Below are positions 24,010 to 32,677 of a stretch of 33,893 bases of DNA, one piece after another; the stretch's first letter is position 1; every line of letters begins with the position of its first letter. A program made the position numbers and the translations under genes. Under the pieces are notes generated by a model. The model was not told where the DNA came from, ran no database searches, and worked only from the letters and a program-made list of their open reading frames with translations. The stretch is from Rhodobacter ferrooxidans (GTDB lineage: Bacteria; Pseudomonadota; Alphaproteobacteria; Rhodobacterales; Rhodobacteraceae): the NCBI RefSeq assembly GCF_000176015.1, contig NZ_ACYY01000032.1, forward strand, positions 1-33,893, in the 5' to 3' direction.

Positions 24010-24504
24010 CTATTGCGCGGCGCAGGGCCAGGCTGCGGTGGCCTGATCAAGCGCGGGATGCCGCATTTCGCTGCCCGGCACGATGCCCAGACGCGCGGCA
24101 AGCCCGCCGTTGATCTCCAGCACCGCCAGCACACCGGGGCCACCGTCGATCGGGGTTTCGTCCTGCGGAATGGCATTGGCATGCACGACCGTCACCCGCC
24201 CGGTGGCATCGGCGAACACCATGTCCAGCGGGATCAGCGTGTTCTTCATCCAGAAGGCGGCGTGCTGCGGGCGGTCATAGACAAACAGCATCCCCGCCGA
24301 GGTGGCCATGCTTTCGCGAAACATCAGCCCCTTGGCGCGTTCGTCATTGCTGTCGGCCAGTTCGACACTGAACCGCGCCTGCCCGGCGGGGCCGCGCAAT
24401 TCCACCGAATCGCCACGACATTCTGCCATCGCCATGCTTGGCAGCAGCAAAAGGCAGGCGATCAACCCGCCGCTCAGCCGCCGTGACGCGCAACCGCTTC
24501 CCAT
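24010..24504 (-). CDS. DUF192 family exported protein
   Basis: A 164-residue protein with an N-terminal signal peptide (hydrophobic core LIACLLLLPS, likely cleavage after AMA before EC), so probably periplasmic. The mature part is a DUF192 domain, a small beta-rich fold of unknown biochemical role. Its hallmarks are RAKGLMFRESM, FVYDRPQHAAFWMKNTLIPLDMVF and AVLEINGGLA. Its start (ATG 24504) lies inside the end of the cold-shock gene (31-base overlap, different frame), implying a shared transcript. The overlap looks genuine because the signal peptide needs the early start. tRNA-Pro follows. Confidence 0.9.
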   Translation of the reverse strand: MGSGCASRRLSGGLIACLLLLPSMAMAECRGDSVELRGPAGQARFSVELADSNDERAKGLMFRESMATSAGMLFVYDRPQHAAFWMKNTLIPLDMVFADATGRVTVVHANAIPQDETPIDGGPGVLAVLEINGGLAARLGIVPGSEMRHPALDQATAAWPCAAQ

Positions 24505-25007
24505 GACACCACCTGCACCGCCATCCGGCCGCGTTTCCCGTCAAGGATCCGCAGACCCACCGCCTCGCCCGCGGCAAGGTCGGCAAAACCCGACAGCCGC
24601 AGCACCTCGACATGCACGAACACATCCTCGGGGCGGCCGAACACGTTGGCAAAGCCGAAGCCCTTGCCCTTGTCGAACCATTTCACCCGCGCCGGTTCCA
24701 CCGGACGGGCGGCAATCTCCTCGGGCGTGGCACCAGTGCCATCATCGCCCATCGGAAAGAACACCGCCACCGGCGGTTCGATCTCCAGCACCTCGACCGC
24801 CTGCCGCCCGCGTTGGGTGGCCTGCACGTTCACCGAAATGGCCGTGCCATCCGCGACCGAGCTTTGCCCGTAGTTGCGCAACACATTGGCGTGCAGCAGA
24901 ATGTCCGGCCCACCTTCATCGGCGACGATAAAGCCGAATCCCTTGGTCGGATCAAACCACTTCACATGGCCGTGCACTGTCTGCACGACGTTTTCTTCGT
25001 CATTCAT
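24474..25007 (-). CDS. Double cold-shock-domain protein
   Basis: A 177-residue protein with two cold-shock domains, each binding single-stranded nucleic acid. CSD1 has VKWFDPTKGFGFIV (15-28, RNP1) and DILLHA (35-40, RNP2). CSD2 has VKWFDKGKGFGFANV (108-122) and DVFVHVE (128-134). A linker of about 25 residues (FFPMGDDGTGATPEEIAA) joins them. Typical CspA is a single ~70-residue domain; tandem forms are common in alphaproteobacteria. In CSD2 the usual RNP1 'KGFGFI' ends in FA. The likely role is RNA chaperone or regulator during stress or stationary phase. It is the first gene of a pair with the overlapping DUF192 gene. Its upstream region holds a TTGACA-like sequence without a well-spaced -10. 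Confidence 0.93.
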   Translation of the reverse strand: MNDEENVVQTVHGHVKWFDPTKGFGFIVADEGGPDILLHANVLRNYGQSSVADGTAISVNVQATQRGRQAVEVLEIEPPVAVFFPMGDDGTGATPEEIAARPVEPARVKWFDKGKGFGFANVFGRPEDVFVHVEVLRLSGFADLAAGEAVGLRILDGKRGRMAVQVVSWEAVARHGG

Positions 25008-25093
25008 GATGAGAGCCGTTTCCCCAGATAAAGCCCTTCGTAATGCCTAACTCTGTCAATCGCGCCGGGTTTTCAAGTGCTAAACAAACGCAT

Positions 25094-25115
25094 AATGCCA
25101 GACATGGCTGGCATT
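25094..25115 (-). terminator. Hairpin downstream of pdxH
   Basis: Perfect 8-bp stem aatgccag/ctggcatt with a 6-base loop, 8 bases past the pdxH stop. No long T-run follows on the minus strand, so it may act as a weak terminator or 3'-end stabiliser. Confidence 0.45.
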
Positions 25116-25123
25116 TGTCGCAA

Positions 25124-25726
25124 TTAAGGGTTCAGCCGGTCGATTTGCCACAGATCGGCCAAATCCTTGCGTTGCCAGCGGAAGCGGTCATGCAACCGGA
25201 AGGCCCCATCGGCCCAGAATTCGATCTCCAGCGGCGTGACTCGGATGCCGCCCCAGAACGGCGGCCGCGGCGGGTTTGGGCCTTTAAGCGCCGTCACCTT
25301 CGCCACCTCGGCCATCAGCGCCCCGCGCGACGTGAGCGGTTTCGACTGATCCGAAGCCCAGGCCCCCAGCCGGCTTTTCAGGCTGCGCGAGGCGTAATAG
25401 GCATCCGCCGCCGCCCCCTCCTCGCGCGTTGTCAGCCCGCGCACCCGGATCTGGCGGCGCAGGGATTTCCAGTGCAGCACGAAGGCCACCTTGCCCGAGG
25501 CCGCGATTTCCTGCCCCTTGGCGCTGCCATAATTGGTGTAGAACACAAAGGCCGCAGGCTCGATGTCCTTCAGCAGCACCATGCGCACGTTGGGCATGCC
25601 GGATGCGTCCACCGTCGCCAGCGCGATGGCATTGGGGTCGTTGGGCTCCAACGCCTCGGCCTCGGCCAGCCAGGCCCGGGCGATGGCGAAAGGGTCATCG
25701 CCCGCGAAAATGCCGCTTCTGTCCAT
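25124..25726 (-). CDS. pdxH: Pyridoxamine 5'-phosphate oxidase
   Basis: FMN-dependent oxidation of pyridoxamine/pyridoxine 5'-phosphate to pyridoxal 5'-phosphate, the last step of vitamin B6 synthesis and salvage. The 200 residues match the family. FMN and substrate motifs are [36 protein letters not shown] and the C-terminal signature, here [17 protein letters not shown] with the terminal proline. The start is ATG 25726 because AAGGA sits 5 bases upstream of it; an ATG at 25732 would overlap that ribosome-binding site. It is divergent from fabI with 133 bases between starts. Confidence 0.97.
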   Translation of the reverse strand: MDRSGIFAGDDPFAIARAWLAEAEALEPNDPNAIALATVDASGMPNVRMVLLKDIEPAAFVFYTNYGSAKGQEIAASGKVAFVLHWKSLRRQIRVRGLTTREEGAAADAYYASRSLKSRLGAWASDQSKPLTSRGALMAEVAKVTALKGPNPPRPPFWGGIRVTPLEIEFWADGAFRLHDRFRWQRKDLADLWQIDRLNP

Positions 25727-25793
25727 GGTCATCCTTACGGGTATTGCCGGCGAAACCTAGTCCGCACGGGCGGGTGCCGCAAGCCGCAGCACC

Positions 25794-25822
25794 TTGAAGC
25801 CATTCCATCTATCGCCTACACC
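25794..25822 (+). promoter_or_regulatory. Candidate promoter of fabI
   Basis: TTGAAG, 17-base spacer, TACACC; predicted start near 25829, about 30 bases before the fabI ATG. Moderate match only. Confidence 0.4.
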
Positions 25823-25859
25823 TCGGAATTACCAATAAAACCGCTGTGAAGGATACATG

Positions 25860-26681
25860 ATGGCGAACGGACTGCTGGCGGGAAAACGCGGCCTGATCAT
25901 GGGGCTGGCCAACGACAAGTCGATTGCCTGGGGCATCGCCAAGGCCTGCGCCGAGCAGGGCGCGGAGCTGGCGTTTTCCTATCAGGGGGATCTGTTCAAG
26001 AAGCGGGTCGAGCCGCTGATCGCCACGCTCGGCTCCAGCATCATGGTCGATTGCGACGTCTCCAGCCCCGCCTCGCTGGACGCGCTGTTTGCCACGCTGG
26101 CCGAAGCTTGGGGCAGTCTGGATTTCGTGGTGCATGCCATCGGGTTTTCCGACAAGAACGAGTTGCGCGGCCGCTATGTCGAAACGACGCCCGCCAATTT
26201 CGCCATGACCATGGATATCTCGGTCTATTCCTTTACCGCCGTTTGCGCGCGCGCCGAAAAGCTGATGCCGAATGGCGGCAGCCTGCTGACGCTGACCTAT
26301 TACGGCGCCGAAAAGGTGATGCCGCATTACAACGTGATGGGGGTCGCCAAGGCGGCGCTGGAGGCGAGCGTGAAGTATCTGGCCGAGGATCTGGGCAAGG
26401 ACGGCATCCGCGTCAACGCCATCTCGGCCGGGCCGATCAAGACCCTGGCGGCCTCGGGTATTGGCGATTTCCGCTATATCATGAAGTGGAACGAGCTGAA
26501 CTCGCCCTTGCGCCGCAACGTCACGCAAGAGGAGGTCGGCAAGGCCGCGCTGTTCCTGCTGTCGGACCTCGGGTCGGGCACCACCGGCGAGAACCTGCAT
26601 GTCGATGCGGGCTATCATGTGGTCGGCATGAAGGCGGTGGATGCGCCGGATATCGACGTGGTGACGGGCCGCAAGGAATGA
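25860..26681 (+). CDS. fabI: Enoyl-[acyl-carrier-protein] reductase (NADH)
   Basis: Reduces enoyl-ACP in the last step of each fatty-acid elongation cycle; the classical triclosan target. The 273 residues belong to the FabI class of short-chain dehydrogenases. The N-terminal NAD-binding motif is GLANDKSIAWGIAKA, then HAIGFSDK and the catalytic pair in YNVMGVAK (Tyr157, Lys164; Y-x6-K spacing), followed by ISAGPIKTLAASGI, the FabI-type substrate loop. The start is ATG 25860 with AAGGA 6 bases upstream; the adjacent ATG at 25857 is possible. Its stop overlaps the start of the LysE-family gene by 4 bases (ATGA). Confidence 0.97.
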   Translation: MANGLLAGKRGLIMGLANDKSIAWGIAKACAEQGAELAFSYQGDLFKKRVEPLIATLGSSIMVDCDVSSPASLDALFATLAEAWGSLDFVVHAIGFSDKNELRGRYVETTPANFAMTMDISVYSFTAVCARAEKLMPNGGSLLTLTYYGAEKVMPHYNVMGVAKAALEASVKYLAEDLGKDGIRVNAISAGPIKTLAASGIGDFRYIMKWNELNSPLRRNVTQEEVGKAALFLLSDLGSGTTGENLHVDAGYHVVGMKAVDAPDIDVVTGRKE

Positions 26682-27292
26682 CGCTTGCCGCCTTCCTTGC
26701 GGTGGCGCTGCTGCATCTGATGGCGGCGATCAGCCCCGGCCCCGCCGTGCTGATGTCTGCCCGCACCGGCATCACCGAGGGCCTGCGCACCGGCGCGTTT
26801 CTGGCGATCGGCATCGGGGCGGGCGCCGTGGTCTGGGCTGCTGCGGCGATGTTCGGGCTGGCGCTGCTGTTTGCCGCAGCACCTGCGCTGCTGTGGGGCT
26901 TCAAGATCGCGGGCGGGCTGTATCTGTTGCACATGGCGTGGAACATGTGGCGGCAGGCCGACACGCCGCTGGCGCTGACCGACGACCGCCGCCCGCCGCG
27001 CAGTGCGGCATCGGCGTTCCGGCTGGGTCTGTTGACGCAACTGTCGAACCCCAAGCCCGCCGTGCTGTTTTCCGCCATCTTCGTCGGCACGGTGCCGCAG
27101 GGCACGCCGCTTTGGGTGGTGCTGGCGCTGCTGACCGTGGTGTTCCTGAATGAAGCGATCTGGAACACGCTGGTGGCGCGAATCTTCTCGTTTGACCGCT
27201 CGAAAGCGGTGTATATCAGCCTGAAATCGGTGATCGACCGCGCCTTTGGCGGGATGCTGGCCCTGCTGGGCCTGAAGATCGCCGCCACCTGA
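26678..27292 (+). CDS. LysE/RhtB family exporter
   Basis: A 204-residue inner-membrane transporter of the LysE/RhtB family, which exports amino acids or related metabolites. It has about six hydrophobic segments and the family motif SPGPAVLMSARTGITEGLRTG near the N-terminus, with QLSNPKPAVLFSAIFVGTVP in the second half. The substrate is not predictable. ATG 26678 overlaps the fabI stop (ATGA), so translation follows fabI. The frame is open further upstream inside fabI, but that stretch is non-membrane-like and is rejected. gpt starts 12 bases after its stop, so fabI, this gene and gpt probably share a transcript. Confidence 0.92.
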   Translation: MTLAAFLAVALLHLMAAISPGPAVLMSARTGITEGLRTGAFLAIGIGAGAVVWAAAAMFGLALLFAAAPALLWGFKIAGGLYLLHMAWNMWRQADTPLALTDDRRPPRSAASAFRLGLLTQLSNPKPAVLFSAIFVGTVPQGTPLWVVLALLTVVFLNEAIWNTLVARIFSFDRSKAVYISLKSVIDRAFGGMLALLGLKIAAT

Positions 27293-27304
27293 AAGGGAAC
27301 TCCG

Positions 27305-27814
27305 ATGTCGCCCGAACGTCTGCCGCATGAAAAAGGCTTTCACGTCTCCTGGGACCAGATTCACCGTGACGCCCGGGCGCTGGCCTGGCGGCTGGACGGC
27401 AAGGGTCCGGGCGAAGGCGGTGCCTGGAAGGCGGTGGTCGGCATCACCCGTGGTGGGCTGGTGCCGGCGATGATCGTCAGCCGCGAGCTGGACATAAGGG
27501 TGGTCGATACCATCTCGGTGATTTCCTATGCGCATCAGGATCGCGGCGACGCCGAGGTGACCAAATCGCCGCAGGCCGAGCTGATGGGCGATGGCACCGG
27601 GATTCTGGTGGTCGATGATCTGGTGGACAGCGGCAAGACGCTGGAACTGGTGCGCAGCCTGTATCCCAAGGCGCATTTCGCCACGGTCTATGCCAAGCCG
27701 TCGGGCAAGCCGCAGGTCGATACCTATATCACCGAGGTCAGCCAGGACACCTGGATCTTCTTCCCCTGGGACATGGCGCTGCAATACGTCCAGCCGTTCC
27801 GCGGCAAGGATTGA
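27305..27814 (+). CDS. gpt: Xanthine phosphoribosyltransferase (XGPRT)
   Basis: Salvages xanthine and guanine to XMP and GMP using PRPP. The 169 residues fit the enterobacterial Gpt type. The PRPP-binding signature is [13 protein letters not shown] (100-112). Also visible are [19 protein letters not shown] (44-62) and the C-terminal base-recognition segment [10 protein letters not shown]. The start has AAGGGA 6 bases upstream and lies 12 bases after the LysE-family stop. A composite hairpin module (27821-27890) follows 6 bases past the stop, probably ending the fabI-gpt transcript. Confidence 0.97.
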   Translation: MSPERLPHEKGFHVSWDQIHRDARALAWRLDGKGPGEGGAWKAVVGITRGGLVPAMIVSRELDIRVVDTISVISYAHQDRGDAEVTKSPQAELMGDGTGILVVDDLVDSGKTLELVRSLYPKAHFATVYAKPSGKPQVDTYITEVSQDTWIFFPWDMALQYVQPFRGKD

Positions 27815-27820
27815 AGGCAA

Positions 27821-27890
27821 GGGGGCTGTCTGCCCCCCTCTTGGCCTGCGGCCAATTCACCCCCCGAGGATATTTGTGAACAGATGAATG
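27821..27890. repeat. Composite hairpin module after gpt with ATATTT/ACAGATGAA tail
   Basis: gggggc, tgtct, gccccc (27821-27837) and ttggcc, tgc, ggccaa (27841-27855), then ccccccgaggatatttgtga and acagatgaatg up to 27890. Same order of parts as at 32678-32794 but without the CCACTGG hairpin. Likely terminator for gpt on the plus strand. The rest of 27891-27981 shows no gene. Confidence 0.7.
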
Positions 27891-27981
27891 GCAAGATGCT
27901 TCGGCTCTTGCGCGGCGGGCGGCGGGGTGGTTCGCTGTTGTTGACCTTTTCGGGCTGCGGCCCCTTTTGCGAGAGATGTCC

Positions 27982-29160
27982 ATGACCCTGCCGCTGAACC
28001 CTGCGATGGCCGCCACCGACATGCCGCCGGTGATGGAGGCGCGGCGCTGGCTGGCGGGGGCTGTGTTCACGCCGGAACGGCCGTTGATCAATGTCAGTCA
28101 GGCGGCACCGGTGGACAGCCCGCCCTTGGGCTTGCGGCAGGCGCTGGCCGAGGCCGCGCTGAACGATCCGGCGGCGCATATCTATGGCCCGGTGCTGGGT
28201 CTGCCGGCGTTGCGGGCGGAAATCGCCAGCCAGTGGTCGGCGGCCTATGGCGGTGCGATTGCCGCCAATCAGGTGGCGATCACCCAAGGCTGCAATCAGG
28301 CCTTCACCGCCGTGATGTCCACCCTGGCCGGGGCCGGCGATGAGGTGATCCTGCCGACGCCGTGGTATTTCAACCACAAGATGTGGCTGGACATGCAGGG
28401 TGTTGTCACCGTGCCGCTGGCCACCGGCCGCAGTCTGATCCCGGATGCTGCCGAGGCCGCCAAGCTGATCACTTCAAGAACCCGCGCCATCGTGCTGGTT
28501 TCGCCCAACAATCCGGGCGGGGTGGAGTATCCGGCGGCGACGCTGACCGCCTTCCGCGATCTGGCCCGGGCGCAGGGGCTGGCCTTGATCGTCGATGAGA
28601 CCTACCGCGATTTCGACAGCAGAAGTGGTATGCCGCATGATCTGTTCACCGACCCGGACTGGCCGGAAACGCTGATCCATCTTTACAGCTTTTCCAAGGC
28701 CTACCGGCTGACCGGCCACCGGGTTGGCGCGATTGTCGCGGCCTCGCCCCGGCTGGCGCAGGTCGAGAAGTATCTGGATACCGTCGCCATCTGCCCCAGC
28801 CAGTTGGGCCAGATCGGCGCGCTGTGGGGGATGCGCAACCTGTCGCAATGGCTGGCGGGGGAACGCGCGGAAATCCTGTCCCGCCGGGCCGCGATGATCA
28901 GCGGCTTCAAGGCGCTGCCCGACTGGCGGCTGCTGGGCTGCGGCGCCTATTTCGCCTATGTCGAACACCCGTTCGCGCTCGACTCCGACCAGCTCGCCAA
29001 GCGGCTGGTGCAAGAGGCCGCGATCCTGATGCTGCCCGGCACCATGTTCCAGCCTGCGGGCAACCCGGACGGCAAACGCCAGTTGCGCATCGCCTTCGCC
29101 AATGTCGATGCCACCGGCATTGCCGAGATGTTCCGGCGTCTGGCCGCCCTGAAACTCTGA
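27982..29160 (+). CDS. PLP-dependent aminotransferase, class I/II
   Basis: A fold-type I aminotransferase of about 392 residues; specificity is not certain, and aspartate/aromatic-type donors are plausible. Active-site elements: YGPVLGLPALRAEIA, the aspartate-binding SPNNPGG (174-180), DETYRDF (205-211) and the PLP lysine K239 in LYSFSKAYRLTGHRVG. The C-terminal arginine that grips the carboxylate is in RQLRIAF. The start could be ATG 27976 or 27982; only a weak GAGAG precedes, and I choose 27982. It is separated from gpt by the hairpin module and from ppiD by 108 bases with its own promoter candidate, so it is probably a single-gene unit. Confidence 0.93.
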   Translation: MTLPLNPAMAATDMPPVMEARRWLAGAVFTPERPLINVSQAAPVDSPPLGLRQALAEAALNDPAAHIYGPVLGLPALRAEIASQWSAAYGGAIAANQVAITQGCNQAFTAVMSTLAGAGDEVILPTPWYFNHKMWLDMQGVVTVPLATGRSLIPDAAEAAKLITSRTRAIVLVSPNNPGGVEYPAATLTAFRDLARAQGLALIVDETYRDFDSRSGMPHDLFTDPDWPETLIHLYSFSKAYRLTGHRVGAIVAASPRLAQVEKYLDTVAICPSQLGQIGALWGMRNLSQWLAGERAEILSRRAAMISGFKALPDWRLLGCGAYFAYVEHPFALDSDQLAKRLVQEAAILMLPGTMFQPAGNPDGKRQLRIAFANVDATGIAEMFRRLAALKL

Positions 29161-29204
29161 CGGCCGCGCCCCCGAACCGCCCCCACGGGTGGCCGCAGCC
29201 CATC

Positions 29205-29233
29205 TTGCCCCCCTGCCCGCAACCGCATAGACA
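29205..29233 (+). promoter_or_regulatory. Candidate promoter of ppiD-trpE
   Basis: TTGCCC, 17-base spacer, TAGACA; predicted start near 29240, about 29 bases before the ppiD ATG, which has AGGAAA as ribosome-binding site. Confidence 0.4.
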
Positions 29234-29268
29234 GGGCAGCAGATTTCCGCACCCCGACAGGAAAAACC

Positions 29269-31146
29269 ATGGCCAAAGCACCCGAACCCGATGCCCCCGT
29301 CCGCAAGCGCAAGGGCGCCTCGACCGTGGTCTGGGCGCTGATGGCGCTGCTGATGCTGGGCCTGGGTGGCTTTGGCGTCACCAACTTCGGCTCGGGCGTG
29401 TCCGAGATCGGCGCGGTGGGTGATCGCAAGATCGACGTCAACCAATATGCCCGCGCCCTGCAGCAGGAACTGGCGGCGTTCTCGGCGCAGGTCGGCAGCA
29501 CAGTGTCGCTGCAGGAAGGCATCGAGCGCGGCATCGACCGGCAGGTGCGCCAGCAGTTGCTGATCGCGGCGGCGCTGGACAACGAGGCCGACCGCATCGG
29601 CCTGTCGGTGGGCGATGCAAGAGTGGCGCGCGAGCTGGCGGGCATGGCGGCGTTTCAGGGGGCAGGCGGCAGTTTCGACCGCGAAACCTACCGCGCAACC
29701 CTGAAAAACAACAGCCTGACCGAGGCGGATTTCGAAGGCAATCTGCGCGACGACCTCAGCCGCAGCCTGCTGCAAGGGGCGGTTTCGGGCGGCATCGTGG
29801 CCCCCGCGGCACTGACCGACACGCTTTACAGCTTTATCGCCGAACGGCGCGGCTTTTCGTTGCTGCGGCTGACCGAGGCCGATTTGAAAACCGCAGTGCC
29901 CGCGCCGACCGAGGCCGATCTGCAGGCGCATTACACCGCCAATCTGCCCGCATTCACCAAGCCCGAGGCCCGGCGCATCACCTATGCCGCGCTGTTCCCC
30001 GCCACGCTGGCCACCACCATGCCGGTCGATGAGGCGGCGTTGAAGGCGCTTTATGACTCGCGGATCGACGAATTCGTGCAGCCGGAAAAGCGGCTGGTCG
30101 AGCGGCTGGTCTATCCGACCGAGGCCGATGCCACCGCCGCCCGCGCCAAACTGGACGCAGGCACGCCGTTCGAGACGCTGGTGGCTGAACGCGGCCTGAC
30201 GCTGGAGGCCATCGACATGGGCGATGTCGGCAAGGCCGATCTCGGGGCGGCGGGCGAGGCGGTGTTCGCGCTGACCGAGCCGGGGGTGGTCGGCCCGCTG
30301 GCCACCGACCTTGGCCCGGCGCTGTTGCGGATGAACGCCATTCTGGCGGCGCAGAACGTCAGCTTCGAGGACGCCCGCGACACCCTGGTGCCCGACATGC
30401 AGCAGGATGCCGCCCGCCGCGCCATCGGCGACAAGCTGGAGGCGATTGACGATGCGCTGGCCGGGGGAGCCTCGCTGGAGGATCTGGGCAAGGAATTCGG
30501 CATGGCGGTGGCCAGCATCGACTTCGTGCCCGAGGTTCCGGCCGAAGGCGAGGATGCCATCACCGGCTATCCGGCGTTCCGCGAGGCCGCAACGCAGGCG
30601 GTCGAGGGCGATTTTGCCCAGACCGTTCAACTGGATGACGGCGGCGTGGTGGCGCTGCGGCTGGATGAAATCGTGCCCGCAGCCCCGATCCCGCTGGATC
30701 AGGCCCAAGAGGCGGTGACCGCAAGCTGGCGCAAGGCCGCGGTGGCGCAGGCGCTGGCCGCCCGGGCGGCCGAGATCAAGGCGGCGGTTGAAGGCGGCGA
30801 TACGCTGGCCGACTATGGCACTCCGGCCGTCACGCCGGAGATTGCCCGCGACGGCTTTGTCGAAGGCGCGCCCGCGGATATCCTGTCCACGGTGTTCAAG
30901 TTGCCGCAGGCGGGTGTGGGGCTGGTGCAAGGCCCCGATTTCACCGGTCTGGTGCAGGTGGACAGCATCACCCCCGCCGCTGCCAGTGGCGAGGCCGCCG
31001 ATGCGCTGAAGGCGTCACTGAACGCACAGATCGAACAGGCGCTGGCGCAGGATGCCTTCCTGATGTTCTCCAATACCCTGGCGCAGACCGCGGGCATCCG
31101 GCTGGACGAGGCGGCGATCAACGCTGTCCACGCCCAGTTCCGCTGA
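29269..31146 (+). CDS. ppiD: PpiD-like periplasmic chaperone / peptidyl-prolyl isomerase
   Basis: A 625-residue membrane-anchored folding factor. A short cytoplasmic basic N-terminus (KAPEPDAPVRKRKG) precedes one transmembrane helix (about 19-42), giving a periplasmic body. The SurA-like N-terminal chaperone region is at about 55-200 (KIDVNQYARALQQEL, RQVRQQLLIAAALDNEADR). Parvulin-like segments occupy about 225-370 (FVQPEKRLVERLVY, GAAGEAVFALTEPGVVGP). As in many PpiD proteins the parvulin active site is poorly conserved, so chaperone activity is likelier than isomerase activity. It acts at the inner membrane on emerging outer-membrane and secreted proteins. trpE starts 10 bases after the stop; I know this ppiD-trp order from Rhodobacteraceae. 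Confidence 0.93.
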   Translation: MAKAPEPDAPVRKRKGASTVVWALMALLMLGLGGFGVTNFGSGVSEIGAVGDRKIDVNQYARALQQELAAFSAQVGSTVSLQEGIERGIDRQVRQQLLIAAALDNEADRIGLSVGDARVARELAGMAAFQGAGGSFDRETYRATLKNNSLTEADFEGNLRDDLSRSLLQGAVSGGIVAPAALTDTLYSFIAERRGFSLLRLTEADLKTAVPAPTEADLQAHYTANLPAFTKPEARRITYAALFPATLATTMPVDEAALKALYDSRIDEFVQPEKRLVERLVYPTEADATAARAKLDAGTPFETLVAERGLTLEAIDMGDVGKADLGAAGEAVFALTEPGVVGPLATDLGPALLRMNAILAAQNVSFEDARDTLVPDMQQDAARRAIGDKLEAIDDALAGGASLEDLGKEFGMAVASIDFVPEVPAEGEDAITGYPAFREAATQAVEGDFAQTVQLDDGGVVALRLDEIVPAAPIPLDQAQEAVTASWRKAAVAQALAARAAEIKAAVEGGDTLADYGTPAVTPEIARDGFVEGAPADILSTVFKLPQAGVGLVQGPDFTGLVQVDSITPAAASGEAADALKASLNAQIEQALAQDAFLMFSNTLAQTAGIRLDEAAINAVHAQFR

Positions 31147-31156
31147 GGGCTGCGGC

Positions 31157-32665
31157 ATGGGTTTGACGCCGACGTTCGAAGAGTTTGAAGCTGGCTGGAC
31201 TGCCGGGCGCAACCAGTTGGTCTATGCCCGGCTGGCCGCCGATCTGGATACGCCGGTCAGCCTGATGCTGAAACTGGCCGAGGCCCGCACTGATACTTTC
31301 ATGCTGGAATCGGTGACGGGCGGCGAGGTGCGCGGGCGCTATTCGGTGATCGGCATGAAGCCCGATCTGATCTGGCAGTGCCACGGCACCGCGGCGCGGA
31401 TCAACCGACAGGCGCGGTTCGACCCCACCGCCTTCACCGCCGAAGCTGCCGCCCCGCTGGACAGCCTGCGGGCGCTGATTGCCGAATCCGCGATTGACAT
31501 GCCCGCCGACCTTCCGGCGATTGCCGCCGGGCTGTTCGGCTATCTGGGCTATGACATGATCCGGCTGGTCGAACACCTGCCCGACGTGAACCCCGACCCG
31601 CTGGGCCTGCCCGATGCTGTGCTGCTGCGGCCTTCGGTGGTGGCGGTGCTGGACGGGGTGAAGGGCGAGGTGACAGTGGTGGCGCCGGCCTGGGTCGGCT
31701 CGGGCCTGACCGCACGGGCGGCCTATGCCCAGGCGGCGGAACGGGTGATGGACGCGCTGCGCGATCTGGACCGCGCGCCCCCTGCCCTGCGCGACTTTGG
31801 CGAGGCGGTGCCGGTGGGTGAGCCAGTGTCGAACTTTACCCACGCGGGCTACAAGGCGGCGGTCGAGGCCGCCAAGGCCTATATCCGCGCCGGTGACATC
31901 TTTCAGGTGGTGCCCAGCCAACGCTGGGCGCAAAGCTTTTCGCAGCCGCCGTTCGCGCTCTATCGCAGTCTGCGCCGCACCAACCCCTCGCCGTTCCTGT
32001 TCTTTTTCAACTTCGGCGGCTTTCAGGTGGTGGGGGCCAGTCCCGAGATTCTGGTGCGGCTGCGCGATGGCGAAGTGACCATCCGCCCGATTGCCGGCAC
32101 CCGCAAACGTGGTGCCACGCCCGAGGAAGATCGCGCCCTGGAGGCCGATCTGCTGGCCGACCCCAAGGAACGCGCCGAGCATCTGATGCTGCTGGATCTG
32201 GGCCGCAACGATGTGGGTCGGGTGGCAAAGGTCGGCACGGTGCGCCCGACCGAGCAGTTCATCATCGAGCGGTATAGCCATGTGATGCACATCGTCTCGA
32301 ACGTGGTGGGGCAGATCGCCGAGGGCGAGGACGCGCTGTCGGCGCTGCTGGCGGGGTTGCCTGCGGGCACGGTGTCGGGCGCGCCCAAGGTGCGGGCGAT
32401 GCAGATCATCGACGAGCTGGAGCCGGAAAAGCGTGGCGTCTATGGTGGCGGCGTCGGCTATTTTGCCGCCAATGGCGAGATGGATTTCTGCATCGCCCTG
32501 CGCACCGCGGTGCTGAAGGACGAGGTGCTGTATATTCAGGCGGGCGGTGGCGTGGTATATGACAGCGACCCCGAGGCGGAGTATCAGGAGACGCTGAACA
32601 AATCCCGCGCCCTGCGGCGGGCAGCGGAAGATGCGGGGCTGTTTGCCCGGCGCGGCAACGGCTGA
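31157..32665 (+). CDS. trpE: Anthranilate synthase component I
   Basis: Converts chorismate to anthranilate with ammonia delivered by TrpG; first committed step of tryptophan synthesis. The 502 residues match the family. The feedback-inhibition motif is LES (50-52, in MLESVTGG). Catalytic-domain motifs are RPIAGTRKRG (310-319), LLDLGRNDVGRV (345-356), GTVSGAPKVRAM (404-415) and GVYGGGVGYF (427-436), with chorismate and Mg2+ ligands in place. It follows ppiD by 10 bases and is probably co-transcribed. The usual partner trpG is not next; the gene is followed by a terminator-like composite hairpin module, so trpG must lie elsewhere. No leader peptide or attenuator was seen upstream, as expected from its position behind ppiD. 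Confidence 0.97.
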   Translation: MGLTPTFEEFEAGWTAGRNQLVYARLAADLDTPVSLMLKLAEARTDTFMLESVTGGEVRGRYSVIGMKPDLIWQCHGTAARINRQARFDPTAFTAEAAAPLDSLRALIAESAIDMPADLPAIAAGLFGYLGYDMIRLVEHLPDVNPDPLGLPDAVLLRPSVVAVLDGVKGEVTVVAPAWVGSGLTARAAYAQAAERVMDALRDLDRAPPALRDFGEAVPVGEPVSNFTHAGYKAAVEAAKAYIRAGDIFQVVPSQRWAQSFSQPPFALYRSLRRTNPSPFLFFFNFGGFQVVGASPEILVRLRDGEVTIRPIAGTRKRGATPEEDRALEADLLADPKERAEHLMLLDLGRNDVGRVAKVGTVRPTEQFIIERYSHVMHIVSNVVGQIAEGEDALSALLAGLPAGTVSGAPKVRAMQIIDELEPEKRGVYGGGVGYFAANGEMDFCIALRTAVLKDEVLYIQAGGGVVYDSDPEAEYQETLNKSRALRRAAEDAGLFARRGNG

Positions 32666-32677
32666 ACCGGAGGAGCC

